From: Pedobacter kyungheensis
GTDB lineage: Bacteria > Bacteroidota > Bacteroidia > Sphingobacteriales > Sphingobacteriaceae
DNA length: 64,000 bases
NCBI RefSeq assembly: GCF_000812965.1
Contig: NZ_JSYN01000015.1
Span: 186,001 to 250,000 of the forward strand
Direction: 5' to 3'
In this document: one piece after another, positions 50,775-60,030 of the stretch
How positions within the stretch are numbered: position 1 is the first letter of the stretch
How the letters are laid out: every line of letters begins with the position of its first letter
Translations under genes and position numbers: made by a program
Notes under the pieces: generated by a model
Told to the model about the DNA's origin: nothing
Seen by the model: only the letters and a program-made list of their open reading frames with translations
The model's database searches: none

Positions 50775-53156
50775 ATGTTCAAATTAAACCTAAAAATCGC
50801 ATTACGAAACCTGTGGAAACACAAAGGCTTTACGCTAATTAATGTTGGCGGGCTGGCCATTGGTATGGCTTGCTGTTTAATGCTGTTGTTATATGTAAAT
50901 TACGAGTGGAGTTTCGATAAACACTATAAAAATGGCGATAAAGTTTATTTTGCAGCCTTAAACCTGAAATTTAACGGCAAACTGGCTACTACTATGGCGG
51001 TGCCCAACAAACTGGCCAATGCAGCCACAACAGAACTGCCAGGTATTAAAAGTGCTGCACGCATGTCTATGCCGGGTGGTCCTAAGTTGTATAGCCACGA
51101 TCAGAACCATTTTAAACTGGAAGCTTTAAGTGTAGATCCCGATTTTCTGAAAATCCTCGATCACAAATTCATTTATGGCAATCCTGAAACAGCATTGGCC
51201 GAACCCAATAATGTGCTGATTAGCGCTTCTACCGCTAAAAAATTATTTGGAGATCAAAACCCAATGGGCCAAAGCATTACCTACGACAACAAAAAAAGTT
51301 TGAAAGTAACAGCAGTGATTGAAGATTTGCCTAAAAATCAGACGATCCGTTTCGATGTTTTACAGCCCTGGGCATTTTTAGAACAGGAGAACCCGGCCGA
51401 GAAAGAATATGGGTGGGGCGCTATTACCTGTTTAACCTTGTTCCAGCTGAAAGAGAACGCCAACTTAGAAGCGACCAATACAGCCATTAAAAACTTCGTG
51501 GTAAACAAAGAGCCCAACTTAAAGGAAATGACTTACCAGATTTTTCTTTTTCCTTTAGCCAAATATCACCTGTACGATAATTTCAATAACGGAAAATCTG
51601 CAGGAGGTAAAATAGACCAGTTACGCTTATTTGTCTTTCTGGCCATTTGCGTATTGTTGATTGCCTGCATCAATTACATGAACCTTTCTACCGCTAAATC
51701 AGAAAAAAGAGCCAGGGAGGTGGGGGTACGTAAAGCTTTGGGCTCTACGCGCAACACCATCATGGGGCAGTTTATGATCGAATCACTGTTGCTCTCGGTT
51801 CTGGCAATGGCTGTTGCTTTTATTATACTCGAGGTTTCGTTGCCTTATTTCAACAACCTGCTCGATATTTCTATAAGTATTGATTATGGCTCTTATCAGT
51901 TTTGTGGACTGTTGCTGGCCATTGTGCTCTTTACCGGATTGCTTGCAGGAAGTTACCCCGCTTTCTATCTTTCTTCTTTTATTCCTGTAAAGGTGCTTAA
52001 AGGTTTTAAGGGTTCTTCAGGCTCGCTTTCAATCCGCAAAACATTGGTGGTGGTGCAATTTAGTCTTTCTATCTGCATGATTATTTCGGCCATTGTAATT
52101 TACAGCCAGATTCAGCACCTTAAAAATAAACCATTGGGTTTTGATCAAACGGCGCTTGCGCAGATAGATTTAGAAGGCGAGTGGACCAAGCCAGAAAAAC
52201 TCAGCCTGTTTAAAAGCGAGCTGCAAAGGGTTGGAGCCATTACGGCAGCTACAGAATATGCGGGTTCTTTTACCCGTGGAGGCTCTATTACCGGCGATAT
52301 TTCGTGGCCTGGAAAACCTAAAAACGATGTTTCGATCATTAATTACAGAAGCACTGGTTTCGATTTTGCTAAAACCACAGGTGTTAAAATTGTAGCAGGA
52401 AGGGATTTTGATCCTAAATTTTCTGCTGATACGGCTACCTCGCTTTTGCTCAACCAAACGGCTGTCAATACAATGGGATTAAAAAATCCGGTGGGTACCG
52501 TAATTCATTGGGGCGATAATCCTCCGCTTAAAGTAGTGGGCGTTGTACAGGATTATTCAAACGAGTCGCTCGCTTCGAAAATACAACCCACAGTTTATTA
52601 TTACAACATCAAAACCAGTCAGGTTTTATTGCTCAAATTAAACCCGGCGCAATCATTAAGCACCTCTGTTGAGGCTATCAAATCGGTTAGCAGCCGCTTA
52701 AATCCGGCTTATCCAATCGAAGTTAAGATGGTGAGTCAGGGTATGGCCGAAAAATTGCGTAGCGAAAAATTGCTGAGTGTACTTTCCAACCTGTTTGGGG
52801 GCTTTGCTATTTTCATTTCGTGTCTGGGTTTACTTGGTCTGGCCTTGTATACTGCCGAACAGCGTAGTAAAGAAATCAGCATCCGTAAAGTTCTGGGAGC
52901 CAACCTTTCTGATATTTTAATCTTGCTGAACAAAGATTTTATGAAACTGGTGGTTATTGCCAACCTGATTGCCATTCCGGCAGCTTATATCCTGGTGGCT
53001 AAATGGCTCGAAAAATATGATTATAAAATTTCGATAAACCCATGGCCTTTTTTACTGGCGCTTTTTACCTCGGTACTCATTGCTTTAATTACGGTAAGTA
53101 TGCAAACTTTTAAAGTAGCTAAAGCCAATGCCGTTGATGCACTTAAATACGAATAA
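50775..53156 (+). CDS. MacB/FtsX-type ABC permease 5 of 7
   Basis: A 793-residue permease of the 1/2/4 subgroup with the same double-module topology. It has the first membrane segment GGLAIGMACCLMLLLYV, the loop FPLAKYHLYDNFNNGK, and coupling motifs REVGVRKALGSTR and KEISIRKVLGAN. The second periplasmic domain has GSITGDISWPGKPK. The C-terminus is ANAVDALKYE. Cys residues in the first membrane helix differ from its neighbours. It starts 82 bp after permease 4; the following spacer changes to a different 70-bp repeat. Confidence 0.87.
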   Translation: MFKLNLKIALRNLWKHKGFTLINVGGLAIGMACCLMLLLYVNYEWSFDKHYKNGDKVYFAALNLKFNGKLATTMAVPNKLANAATTELPGIKSAARMSMPGGPKLYSHDQNHFKLEALSVDPDFLKILDHKFIYGNPETALAEPNNVLISASTAKKLFGDQNPMGQSITYDNKKSLKVTAVIEDLPKNQTIRFDVLQPWAFLEQENPAEKEYGWGAITCLTLFQLKENANLEATNTAIKNFVVNKEPNLKEMTYQIFLFPLAKYHLYDNFNNGKSAGGKIDQLRLFVFLAICVLLIACINYMNLSTAKSEKRAREVGVRKALGSTRNTIMGQFMIESLLLSVLAMAVAFIILEVSLPYFNNLLDISISIDYGSYQFCGLLLAIVLFTGLLAGSYPAFYLSSFIPVKVLKGFKGSSGSLSIRKTLVVVQFSLSICMIISAIVIYSQIQHLKNKPLGFDQTALAQIDLEGEWTKPEKLSLFKSELQRVGAITAATEYAGSFTRGGSITGDISWPGKPKNDVSIINYRSTGFDFAKTTGVKIVAGRDFDPKFSADTATSLLLNQTAVNTMGLKNPVGTVIHWGDNPPLKVVGVVQDYSNESLASKIQPTVYYYNIKTSQVLLLKLNPAQSLSTSVEAIKSVSSRLNPAYPIEVKMVSQGMAEKLRSEKLLSVLSNLFGGFAIFISCLGLLGLALYTAEQRSKEISIRKVLGANLSDILILLNKDFMKLVVIANLIAIPAAYILVAKWLEKYDYKISINPWPFLLALFTSVLIALITVSMQTFKVAKANAVDALKYE

Positions 53157-53227
53157 ACTAATTGGCAGTTTTCAGTTGACAATTTAACAATTAACCAGTT
53201 TAACAATTTATACAGTTAACCCTAAAG
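53157..53227. repeat. 70-bp spacer repeat, copy 1 (before permease 6)
   Basis: Nearly identical to 55616-55685, reaching right up to the ATG in both cases (contains ccagtttaacaatttataca). Differences are only a few bases. Confidence 0.85.
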
Positions 53228-55615
53228 ATGTTCAAACTTAACCTCAAAATAGCCTGGCGCAACCTCTGGAAAAACAAAGGTTATACGCTTATCAATATTC
53301 TTGGCCTGTCAATTGGTATGGCCAGCTGTATTCTGATCTTTATTTTCATTCGTTACCAAATGAGTTTTGATAAAGATTTTAAAGATAGCGACCGGATTTA
53401 CCGTGTGGTTTCATCGTGGGATTACAGTGATGGAAACCAGTTTTTTTCGCAGGGCGTTCCTTTGCCTTTAACTCCGGCAATGCGAAATGATTTTTCTCCA
53501 TATATAGAAAAAATTGCGGCCATTGAACAAAGCACAGGAGTAATCCAGATAAACGATGCCGCCGGAAAAGAAAGGCTAAAAACTCAGGAAGATGCTTTTT
53601 ATATCGAACCTGATTTCTTCGGAATATTTGATTACAAATGGCTCTCAGGAGATTATGCTGCGCTTAAAGATCCAGGCAACATTGTACTTTCAAAAGAAAT
53701 GGCCGACAAATTTTTTGGAAGCTGGAAAAATGCACTTGGCAAATCTGTAAATTATGACATGGCCAGCTATATCGTTATCGGCGTAATAGATGATGTGGCA
53801 GAAAACAATTCGGTGCCCTTAAAGATTATGCTCTCTTACAAATCTTTCAAAAGCAAAAATCTGGATCGGTGGGGATCGGTAGGCTCAAGCTCCGAGAGTT
53901 ACATCAAATTAAAACCCAACGTTAACATCGAAGCCTTAAATACACCTTTACAAGCCTTCTTAAAGAAATATTACACCGAAAAGGCTCCCGGGAAAGAGGG
54001 GCATTTATTTCAGCCTTTAAACGATATTCACTACAATAGTAAGTTCGGCAATTTTTCGGGCCGGATTATGCCCAAAAAACAAATTTATGGCCTGGCGGTT
54101 ATTGGCTTTTTTTTAATCATTACCGCTTCCATCAACTTTATCAATTTAGCTACTGCGCAGGCGGTAAGTCGTTCAAAAGAAGTAGGTATTCGTAAAGTAA
54201 TGGGTAGTCAGAGAGGGCAGCTGGTTGCACAGTTTTTAACCGAAACCCTAACTATTGTGCTTGTTTCGCTATTACTTGGCAGTGTTTTAACCGAAATTGC
54301 TTTGCCCGGAATGCAAAATTTGTTTGGCTCCAAAATATCCTTTAGTATTTTTGAGCACCCTATTATTTTAGCTTTTTTGCTATTCCTGGCTGTTTTTGTC
54401 AGTTTGCTTGCGGGTTTTTACCCGGCCATTGTCATATCAGGATTTAACCCGGTTTTAGCCATAAAAAATAAGGTTTCTGCAAATACCGGTGGCTTAGGTT
54501 TACGAAAAGTTTTGGTGGTGTTTCAATTTGCCATCACGGTAACACTAATTATTGGCACTCTGGTTATTCTTCAGCAAATGAAATACGTTCGCGAGCAGCC
54601 ACTGGGCTTTAATCCAACGGCAATTGCAATGGTCGATTTGCCGAACGATAGCCTGACCATGCAGCGTTTTGATACTTTTAAAAGCCAGTTGAAACAAGTT
54701 CCTGGTGTTGAGGAAGTAAGTTTGTGCAGAACTCCACCTTCATCACAAAACAATAATGGCAGTAGTTTCTCATACAATAGTTCAAAAGATGCCGATTTTC
54801 AGGTAAATACAAAAAATGCAGACGAAGACTACCTGAAAACATTCGATTTAAAACTGGTAGCCGGCAGAAATATTGTTAAGTCGGATACGATTAACGAATA
54901 CCTGGTTAATGAAACCTTGCTGAAGAAGTTAAATGTTAACAACCCGCAGGAAGCGATTGGCAAAATACTATCCATGGGCGGAATGAAGGCTCCGATTGTA
55001 GGTGTAATCCAGGATTTTAAAAACAGAAGCTTGCACGAGAGTATTGATCCTATTTTAGTTGGTTCGTCAAGAGCAAGATATTTTAATGCTGCCATAAAAT
55101 TAAATTCGGCGCAGATGTTAACTACAATGAAAAACGTGCAGAAAATCTGGCAAAGAACTTTTCCCGAATCGGTTTACAGCGAGTTGTTTTTGAATGAGCA
55201 GATTAAAAATTATTATCAGGGAGAGCAGGTAATGGGTACACTTTTCAAGGTTTTTGCCGGCGTAATTATTTTTATTTCCTTTATTGGCTTATTTGGGTTA
55301 ATCTCTTTTGTTGCCACACAAAGAACCAAAGAAGTAGCCATCCGGAAAGTGTTGGGTGCATCAACCATCGAACTGGTGAAAATGCTTAACGGCTCATTCA
55401 TTGTAATGGTTTTTATCGCCAATCTGGTGGCCTGGCCATTAGCCTATCTCTTTGTATCTAAATGGTTAAATGGTTTTGCTTACCGGATCGATCTGAGCAT
55501 CTGGCCCTTTATGCTGGCTATGCTTATTTCCATGACTATTACTTTAATTACCGTAAGCTTCCGCTCGTATAGGGCTGCTGCTGCCAATACCATTGATGCA
55601 CTTAAATATGAATAA
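53228..55615 (+). CDS. MacB/FtsX-type ABC permease 6 of 7 (own subgroup)
   Basis: A 795-residue permease that starts MFKLNLKIAWRNLWKNKG (Trp in place of Leu at residue 10, as in permease 7). The first periplasmic domain (VVSSWDYSDGNQFF) has no close match in the array. The loop is QPLNDIHYNSKFGNFS, and the coupling motifs are KEVGIRKVMGSQR and KEVAIRKVLGAS. The end ANTIDALKYE departs from the usual ANPVDALKYE. A hydrophobic first helix rich in Ile/Phe (CILIFIFIRYQ) replaces the Leu-rich one. Its spacer and residue-10 change suggest that permeases 6 and 7 form a separate duplication block. Confidence 0.86.
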   Translation: MFKLNLKIAWRNLWKNKGYTLINILGLSIGMASCILIFIFIRYQMSFDKDFKDSDRIYRVVSSWDYSDGNQFFSQGVPLPLTPAMRNDFSPYIEKIAAIEQSTGVIQINDAAGKERLKTQEDAFYIEPDFFGIFDYKWLSGDYAALKDPGNIVLSKEMADKFFGSWKNALGKSVNYDMASYIVIGVIDDVAENNSVPLKIMLSYKSFKSKNLDRWGSVGSSSESYIKLKPNVNIEALNTPLQAFLKKYYTEKAPGKEGHLFQPLNDIHYNSKFGNFSGRIMPKKQIYGLAVIGFFLIITASINFINLATAQAVSRSKEVGIRKVMGSQRGQLVAQFLTETLTIVLVSLLLGSVLTEIALPGMQNLFGSKISFSIFEHPIILAFLLFLAVFVSLLAGFYPAIVISGFNPVLAIKNKVSANTGGLGLRKVLVVFQFAITVTLIIGTLVILQQMKYVREQPLGFNPTAIAMVDLPNDSLTMQRFDTFKSQLKQVPGVEEVSLCRTPPSSQNNNGSSFSYNSSKDADFQVNTKNADEDYLKTFDLKLVAGRNIVKSDTINEYLVNETLLKKLNVNNPQEAIGKILSMGGMKAPIVGVIQDFKNRSLHESIDPILVGSSRARYFNAAIKLNSAQMLTTMKNVQKIWQRTFPESVYSELFLNEQIKNYYQGEQVMGTLFKVFAGVIIFISFIGLFGLISFVATQRTKEVAIRKVLGASTIELVKMLNGSFIVMVFIANLVAWPLAYLFVSKWLNGFAYRIDLSIWPFMLAMLISMTITLITVSFRSYRAAAANTIDALKYE

Positions 55616-55685
55616 ACCAATTAGCAGTTTTCAGTTGGCAATTTAACAATTAACCAGTTTAACAATTTATACAGTTAACCCTAAG
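55616..55685. repeat. 70-bp spacer repeat, copy 2 (before permease 7)
   Basis: The copy of 53157-53227, directly joining the stop codon of permease 6 to the start of permease 7. Confidence 0.85.
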
Positions 55686-58106
55686 ATGTTCAAATTAAAC
55701 CTCAAAATCGCCTGGCGAAACCTTTGGAAAAACAAGGTATATGCCGCCATTAATATTGGTGGACTAGCTTTAGGGCTAACTGCTTTTGTATTGATGCTTT
55801 TGTATATCAATTACGAAAAAAGCTACGATAACTGGTCTCCGGATTTGAAAAATGTTTATCAGATTAGAGAAAAGCATGATTTTTTTACCCCTGATAACAA
55901 AGAACACTGGCAAGAAATCAGCAATTCGAGAATAGCCGGAATAATTAAAGAAAGTGTACCGCAATTTACGGCGGTTACTAAAATAGATCAGGAATGGGGA
56001 AATGGTTTTTCAGTAAAGATAGATCACGCCGATCCGGTTATGGTTAAAGGTATTAAAGATGCCGATTCTGCCTTTTTTAATGTTTTTCCATATCAATTTA
56101 TTCAAGGCACTGCTGCAAATGCATTAAAAGAACCCAATACAGTGGTAATAAAGCAAAGCCTGGCCAATAAACTTTATGGCACTGATCATGTATTGGGGAA
56201 AGAATTTAAATTGGTAAGATGGCGCGATGATACCGGTAATTCACTTAAAATTACAGGCGTTATTGCTGATGTTAATACTCCCGAAAGTATTCAATTTAAT
56301 GCTGTCAGTCACACCGGCGACCAGGATCATGATCCCGATCAGATTGGCAGTTCACATTACACGCAGATATATGCAAAATCGGAGGGTGATATAGATACTT
56401 TATCCGCTAATAAAAGCCTGCAAAAAGTATATGTAGATTTTAAGAAAAAGTCTTTCGCAGCAGAAAAACTTAGTTTTAAAGATGTTTATAAGGATGGGAA
56501 AAGTCCGGGTTTGAAAGCCATCAGCTTAAAAGATGTTCATCCAAACCCACCCTTTAGCCTTAACTGGCTGGATAAGTTAAAACCGGTTATAGGTATTTCA
56601 ATCTTCTTATTGGTGGTGTCTATCATCAACTTTATTAATCTGGCCACGGCACAGTCTGTTCAAAGGGCTAAAGAAGTTGGGGTAAAAAAGGTTTTAGGCG
56701 CATATAAGAAACAGCTTATTTTACAGTTTTTAATCGAATCGACCTTACAAAGTATAAGTGCTTTGTTTTTAAGTGTCATTTTGATTGAAATTCTGTTGCC
56801 TGCATTTAACCATCAATTTAACATAACCCTGAGCTTTTGGCACAATGAATACCTGTTTAGTATTGTTTTGCAGCTTATTGCTGTTTTTATCGTGGTTACC
56901 TTATTAGCAGGCTGCTATCCCGCCTGGATATTATCCAACTGTAACCCGGTTTCGGTACTTAAAGGCAATTACGGTAATAGTTTAAAAGGGATTACCCTAC
57001 GCAATGTGCTGGTTGTTTTTCAGTTTATCATTTCGGTTACCTTCATTATCGCCATTGGGGTAATGCACCTGCAAACCAAATATATTTCAGGGAAAGATTT
57101 GGGTTTTGACCGGGACAAGTTAATCAATCTGAGGACAGGCTACGACCAAAATTTCGCAGATAAAATCAGGCGTATCCCGGGCGTACAGTATGTTTCTACT
57201 ACCACGCAGGTAATGGGGAATGCCTTTAACAACAAAAGTAAAATTATTTACAAAGGCCGCGAAGTTAACCTAAATGGTGTTACTGTAACCATGGATGCCT
57301 TGCAAACGCTGGGTGTAAAATTAGTATCCGGCAGGCTCTTCGCTAAAGAGTATGTACAAGACACTATTAACTCGGTTGTACTTAACGAAGCTGCTGCAGG
57401 TTTGCTGGGCAAAAATATGGTAGGCCAAACTTATGGAAAGGTCGATTACCAGGGTAAAACCATTACCTTTCAGGTGGTTGGTGTGATTAAAAATTACCAT
57501 AACGAAGGCTTTGATAAAGCCGTATTGCCTACCGTTTATAAAGTAAGCAATTTGGGGGGTACTTCCAATACCAATAACCTGCTGGTGAGGTTTGATACTA
57601 AAAACTATAAAGGAGTAATTAATAAAATAGAAGGCGAATGGAAAAAACTTTATCCAGATTTTCCGTTTCAATACCAATCTATGGATGATGCCTTTTCCGA
57701 AATTCTTGAAGAAAACAAGCGTTTTATGAATATGATTGTGCTCTTCAGCGTGGTATCGGTTTCTTTATCGCTACTGGGCTTATTTGCTTTATCTACCTTC
57801 GTGGCAAAACGTCGGACCAAAGAAATTGCGGTTAGAAAAGTTTTGGGTGCATCAAACTTCCAAATTGTAAATCTTTTAAATAAATCCTTTTTAATTTTAG
57901 TCGTAACAGCCAATTTAATCAGTTGGCCAATAGCTTATATTTTAGTGAAAAAATGGTTGGAAGGCTTTGCTTACCGGATAGAGCTACCGCTTTATCCATT
58001 TTTGCTCTCCAGTACAATTTCAATTGTTATTGCGGTGTTAACCGTTAGCATCCAGGCCCGCAAAACTGCCATTGCAGAGCCAGTAGTTGCACTTAAATAT
58101 GAATAG
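55686..58106 (+). CDS. MacB/FtsX-type ABC permease 7 of 7
   Basis: An 806-residue permease, the longest of the set. It starts MFKLNLKIAWRNLWKNK and shares with permease 3 the GGLAxGLTAF first helix and KEVGVKKVLGA coupling motif. The first periplasmic domain (IREKHDFFTPDNKEHW) is unique and ends in HPNPPFSLNWLDKL. The second half has GRLFAKEYVQDTINSVVLNEAA. The C-terminus is IAEPVVALKYE, the most altered of the seven. It ends 68 bp before the second ATPase gene. Confidence 0.86.
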   Translation: MFKLNLKIAWRNLWKNKVYAAINIGGLALGLTAFVLMLLYINYEKSYDNWSPDLKNVYQIREKHDFFTPDNKEHWQEISNSRIAGIIKESVPQFTAVTKIDQEWGNGFSVKIDHADPVMVKGIKDADSAFFNVFPYQFIQGTAANALKEPNTVVIKQSLANKLYGTDHVLGKEFKLVRWRDDTGNSLKITGVIADVNTPESIQFNAVSHTGDQDHDPDQIGSSHYTQIYAKSEGDIDTLSANKSLQKVYVDFKKKSFAAEKLSFKDVYKDGKSPGLKAISLKDVHPNPPFSLNWLDKLKPVIGISIFLLVVSIINFINLATAQSVQRAKEVGVKKVLGAYKKQLILQFLIESTLQSISALFLSVILIEILLPAFNHQFNITLSFWHNEYLFSIVLQLIAVFIVVTLLAGCYPAWILSNCNPVSVLKGNYGNSLKGITLRNVLVVFQFIISVTFIIAIGVMHLQTKYISGKDLGFDRDKLINLRTGYDQNFADKIRRIPGVQYVSTTTQVMGNAFNNKSKIIYKGREVNLNGVTVTMDALQTLGVKLVSGRLFAKEYVQDTINSVVLNEAAAGLLGKNMVGQTYGKVDYQGKTITFQVVGVIKNYHNEGFDKAVLPTVYKVSNLGGTSNTNNLLVRFDTKNYKGVINKIEGEWKKLYPDFPFQYQSMDDAFSEILEENKRFMNMIVLFSVVSVSLSLLGLFALSTFVAKRRTKEIAVRKVLGASNFQIVNLLNKSFLILVVTANLISWPIAYILVKKWLEGFAYRIELPLYPFLLSSTISIVIAVLTVSIQARKTAIAEPVVALKYE

Positions 58107-58174
58107 ACCTGCGGATAGCTTTTGGCGTTCAGCGTAGATTTTTCGCTAACCGCTTCCCGCTTAACCATAAAAAT

Positions 58175-58858
58175 ATGATACAACTTACCAATATCGAAAA
58201 GTATTACGCCAATAAGGGCGTTAAAAATTATGTGTTACGCCTGGTAACCACTACCATTAACCAGGGCGAGTTCGTTTCCATTATGGGCCCCTCTGGTGCC
58301 GGGAAATCGACCTTGCTTAATATTATAGGCATGCTCGAAGAACCCACTTATGGCACTTATCACTTTATGGGCGAAGATGTAACCAGCCTAAGCGAACGTA
58401 AACGCATCGAGCTATACCGCAACCACATCGGTTTTGTGTTTCAGGCTTACCATTTAATTGATGAAATGACCGTTTACGAAAACATTGAAGCCCCGCTTTT
58501 ATACAAGAAAGTGGGTAGTGCCGAGCGTGCCAGCAGGATCGCCGACCTGCTCGACCGTTTTAACATCGTAGCTAAAAAAGATTTATTTCCTAACCAGTTA
58601 TCAGGCGGACAGCAGCAGCTCGTAGGAATTGCCCGTGCATTGGCGGCACAACCTTCTATCATTCTGGCCGATGAACCGACAGGAAACCTCCAATCGGCGC
58701 AGGCCGAAGAAATTATGAGCTTGTTTAAAAAACTCAATGAAGAGGAGGGAATTACCATTATCCAGGTTACCCATTCAGAAAAGAACGCACAATACGGAAA
58801 CCGGATATTACATATTGCCGATGGTGTGGTAAAAGAAGATGTGGCAGTATTAAGTTAG
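58175..58858 (+). CDS. ABC transporter ATPase, MacB/LolD type (second, altered D-loop)
   Basis: A 227-residue ATPase. Walker A GPSGAGKST (38-46), Q-loop FVFQAYHLIDEMTVYENI, signature LSGGQQQLVGIARA (142-155), Walker B IILADEPTG (162-170) and switch VTHSEK (198-203) are present. Two departures from the first ATPase stand out: Gln173 replaces the D-loop Asp (NLQS, not NLDS), and Leu149 replaces the Arg after the signature. The D-loop Asp normally links the two nucleotide sites, so this copy may form an asymmetric partner of the first ATPase. It closes the array in the same direction. Its 3' end has been duplicated in tandem downstream. Confidence 0.92.
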   Translation: MIQLTNIEKYYANKGVKNYVLRLVTTTINQGEFVSIMGPSGAGKSTLLNIIGMLEEPTYGTYHFMGEDVTSLSERKRIELYRNHIGFVFQAYHLIDEMTVYENIEAPLLYKKVGSAERASRIADLLDRFNIVAKKDLFPNQLSGGQQQLVGIARALAAQPSIILADEPTGNLQSAQAEEIMSLFKKLNEEEGITIIQVTHSEKNAQYGNRILHIADGVVKEDVAVLS

Positions 58859-58960
58859 ATCCATATTCTTATTTAAATAACTTGCCGAGGATAAGTACAG
58901 ATTTGGAGTGGTAACAATTTCTATCTGTGTTTATCCTTTTTATCTGTGGTTAAATTAACT
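58754..58960 (+). repeat. Tandem duplication, left copy (end of ATPase 2 plus flank)
   Basis: 207 bp covering the last 35 codons of the ATPase gene and about 100 bp after its stop, directly followed by a second copy at 58961-59164. Confidence 0.88.
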
Positions 58961-59065
58961 ACAATTATCCAGGTTACCCATTCAGAAAAGAATGCACAAT
59001 ACCGAAACCGGATATTGCACATTGCCGATAGTGTGGTAAAAGAAGATGTGGCTGTATTAAGGTAG
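58961..59065 (+). pseudogene. Remnant of the ATPase 2 C-terminus
   Basis: The coding part of the right tandem copy, starting at a codon equivalent to Ile195 and ending with a stop after AVLR (the parent has AVLS). No start, Walker or signature sequences are present, so it is a dead fragment made by local duplication. Substitutions against the parent show some time since the event. The copy continues non-coding to 59164. The 314-bp gap before the next gene consists almost wholly of the two copies. Confidence 0.85.
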
Positions 59066-59172
59066 AACCATATCATTATAAACAACTGGCTGAGAATAAG
59101 TGCAGATTTGGAATGGTAATAATTTCTATCTGTGTTTATTCTTTTTATCTGTGGTTAAATTAACTTTGCTCC

Positions 59173-59970
59173 ATGCAAAAAACATTTACCGATCAGATGG
59201 GGCAGGAGATTACTATTAATTTCCCTCCAAAACGGATTGTTTCTGTAGTGCCTTCTCAAACCGAGTTGTTGTTTGATTTAGGGCTTGATATCGAAATTAT
59301 CGGTTTGACCAAATTTTGCATCCATCCGATAGAAAAGTTTGCTACCCGTACCAAAGTGGGTGGTACTAAAAAACTGAATATCGATCTGATTAAAGATTTG
59401 AAGCCCGATTTAATTATCGGCAATAAAGAAGAAAATACGCAAAGCGATATTGAAGAACTTGCTGCTTATTTTCCAGTTTGGATGAGCGATATTTTTACCC
59501 TCGATGATGCCATGAAAACCATTGGCCAGATTGGTGAGTTGGTAAATCGCGAACCTGAAGCCGCTTATTTAAACCATTTAATTTCAGCCGGTTTTAACGA
59601 TCTCAAAATGCTGGCTTCGCAACACCGTATCGATAAAAAAGTAGCTTACCTGATCTGGCGTAAACCCTATATGGCTGCAGGAAAGAATACTTTTATTGAT
59701 GATGTTTTGCTAACCAACGGAATGACAAACGTAATCACCCGGGAACGCTACCCTGAGCTAACGCTCGAAGAACTGAAAACTGCCAACTGCGAACTCATTC
59801 TGCTTTCATCAGAACCTTACCCTTTTGCCGAAAAACATATTGAAGAAATACAGGCTGCGGTGCCCCATGCTAAAGTGATGTTGGTAGATGGCGAAATGTT
59901 TAGCTGGTATGGCAGCAGGCTGGTTAAGGCCGTGCAGTACTTTTTCGAATTTCAGAAACAATTGTATTAA
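59173..59970 (+). CDS. BtuF-like helical-backbone metal/cofactor-binding protein
   Basis: A 265-residue protein with the type III binding-protein fold: PPKRIVSVVPSQTELLFDLGLD, KVGGTKKLNIDLIKDLKPDLIIGNKEEN and GMTNVITRERYPELTLEEL, with a long central helix. Relatives bind cobalamin, haem or ferric siderophores for ABC importers. It has no signal peptide or lipobox, so it would stay in the cytoplasm unless the start is further upstream, where only the duplicated repeat lies. A sequence TAACTTTG (59161-59168) resembles a -7 element but is only 5 nt before the ATG. No permease or ATPase of an importer is adjacent. The ligand is unknown. Confidence 0.78.
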   Translation: MQKTFTDQMGQEITINFPPKRIVSVVPSQTELLFDLGLDIEIIGLTKFCIHPIEKFATRTKVGGTKKLNIDLIKDLKPDLIIGNKEENTQSDIEELAAYFPVWMSDIFTLDDAMKTIGQIGELVNREPEAAYLNHLISAGFNDLKMLASQHRIDKKVAYLIWRKPYMAAGKNTFIDDVLLTNGMTNVITRERYPELTLEELKTANCELILLSSEPYPFAEKHIEEIQAAVPHAKVMLVDGEMFSWYGSRLVKAVQYFFEFQKQLY

Positions 59971-60030
59971 GCCGCCGGTTAAAATTTTATTAAATTGTAG
60001 CGTATTATAAATTAATCCGTTTAAACTATC

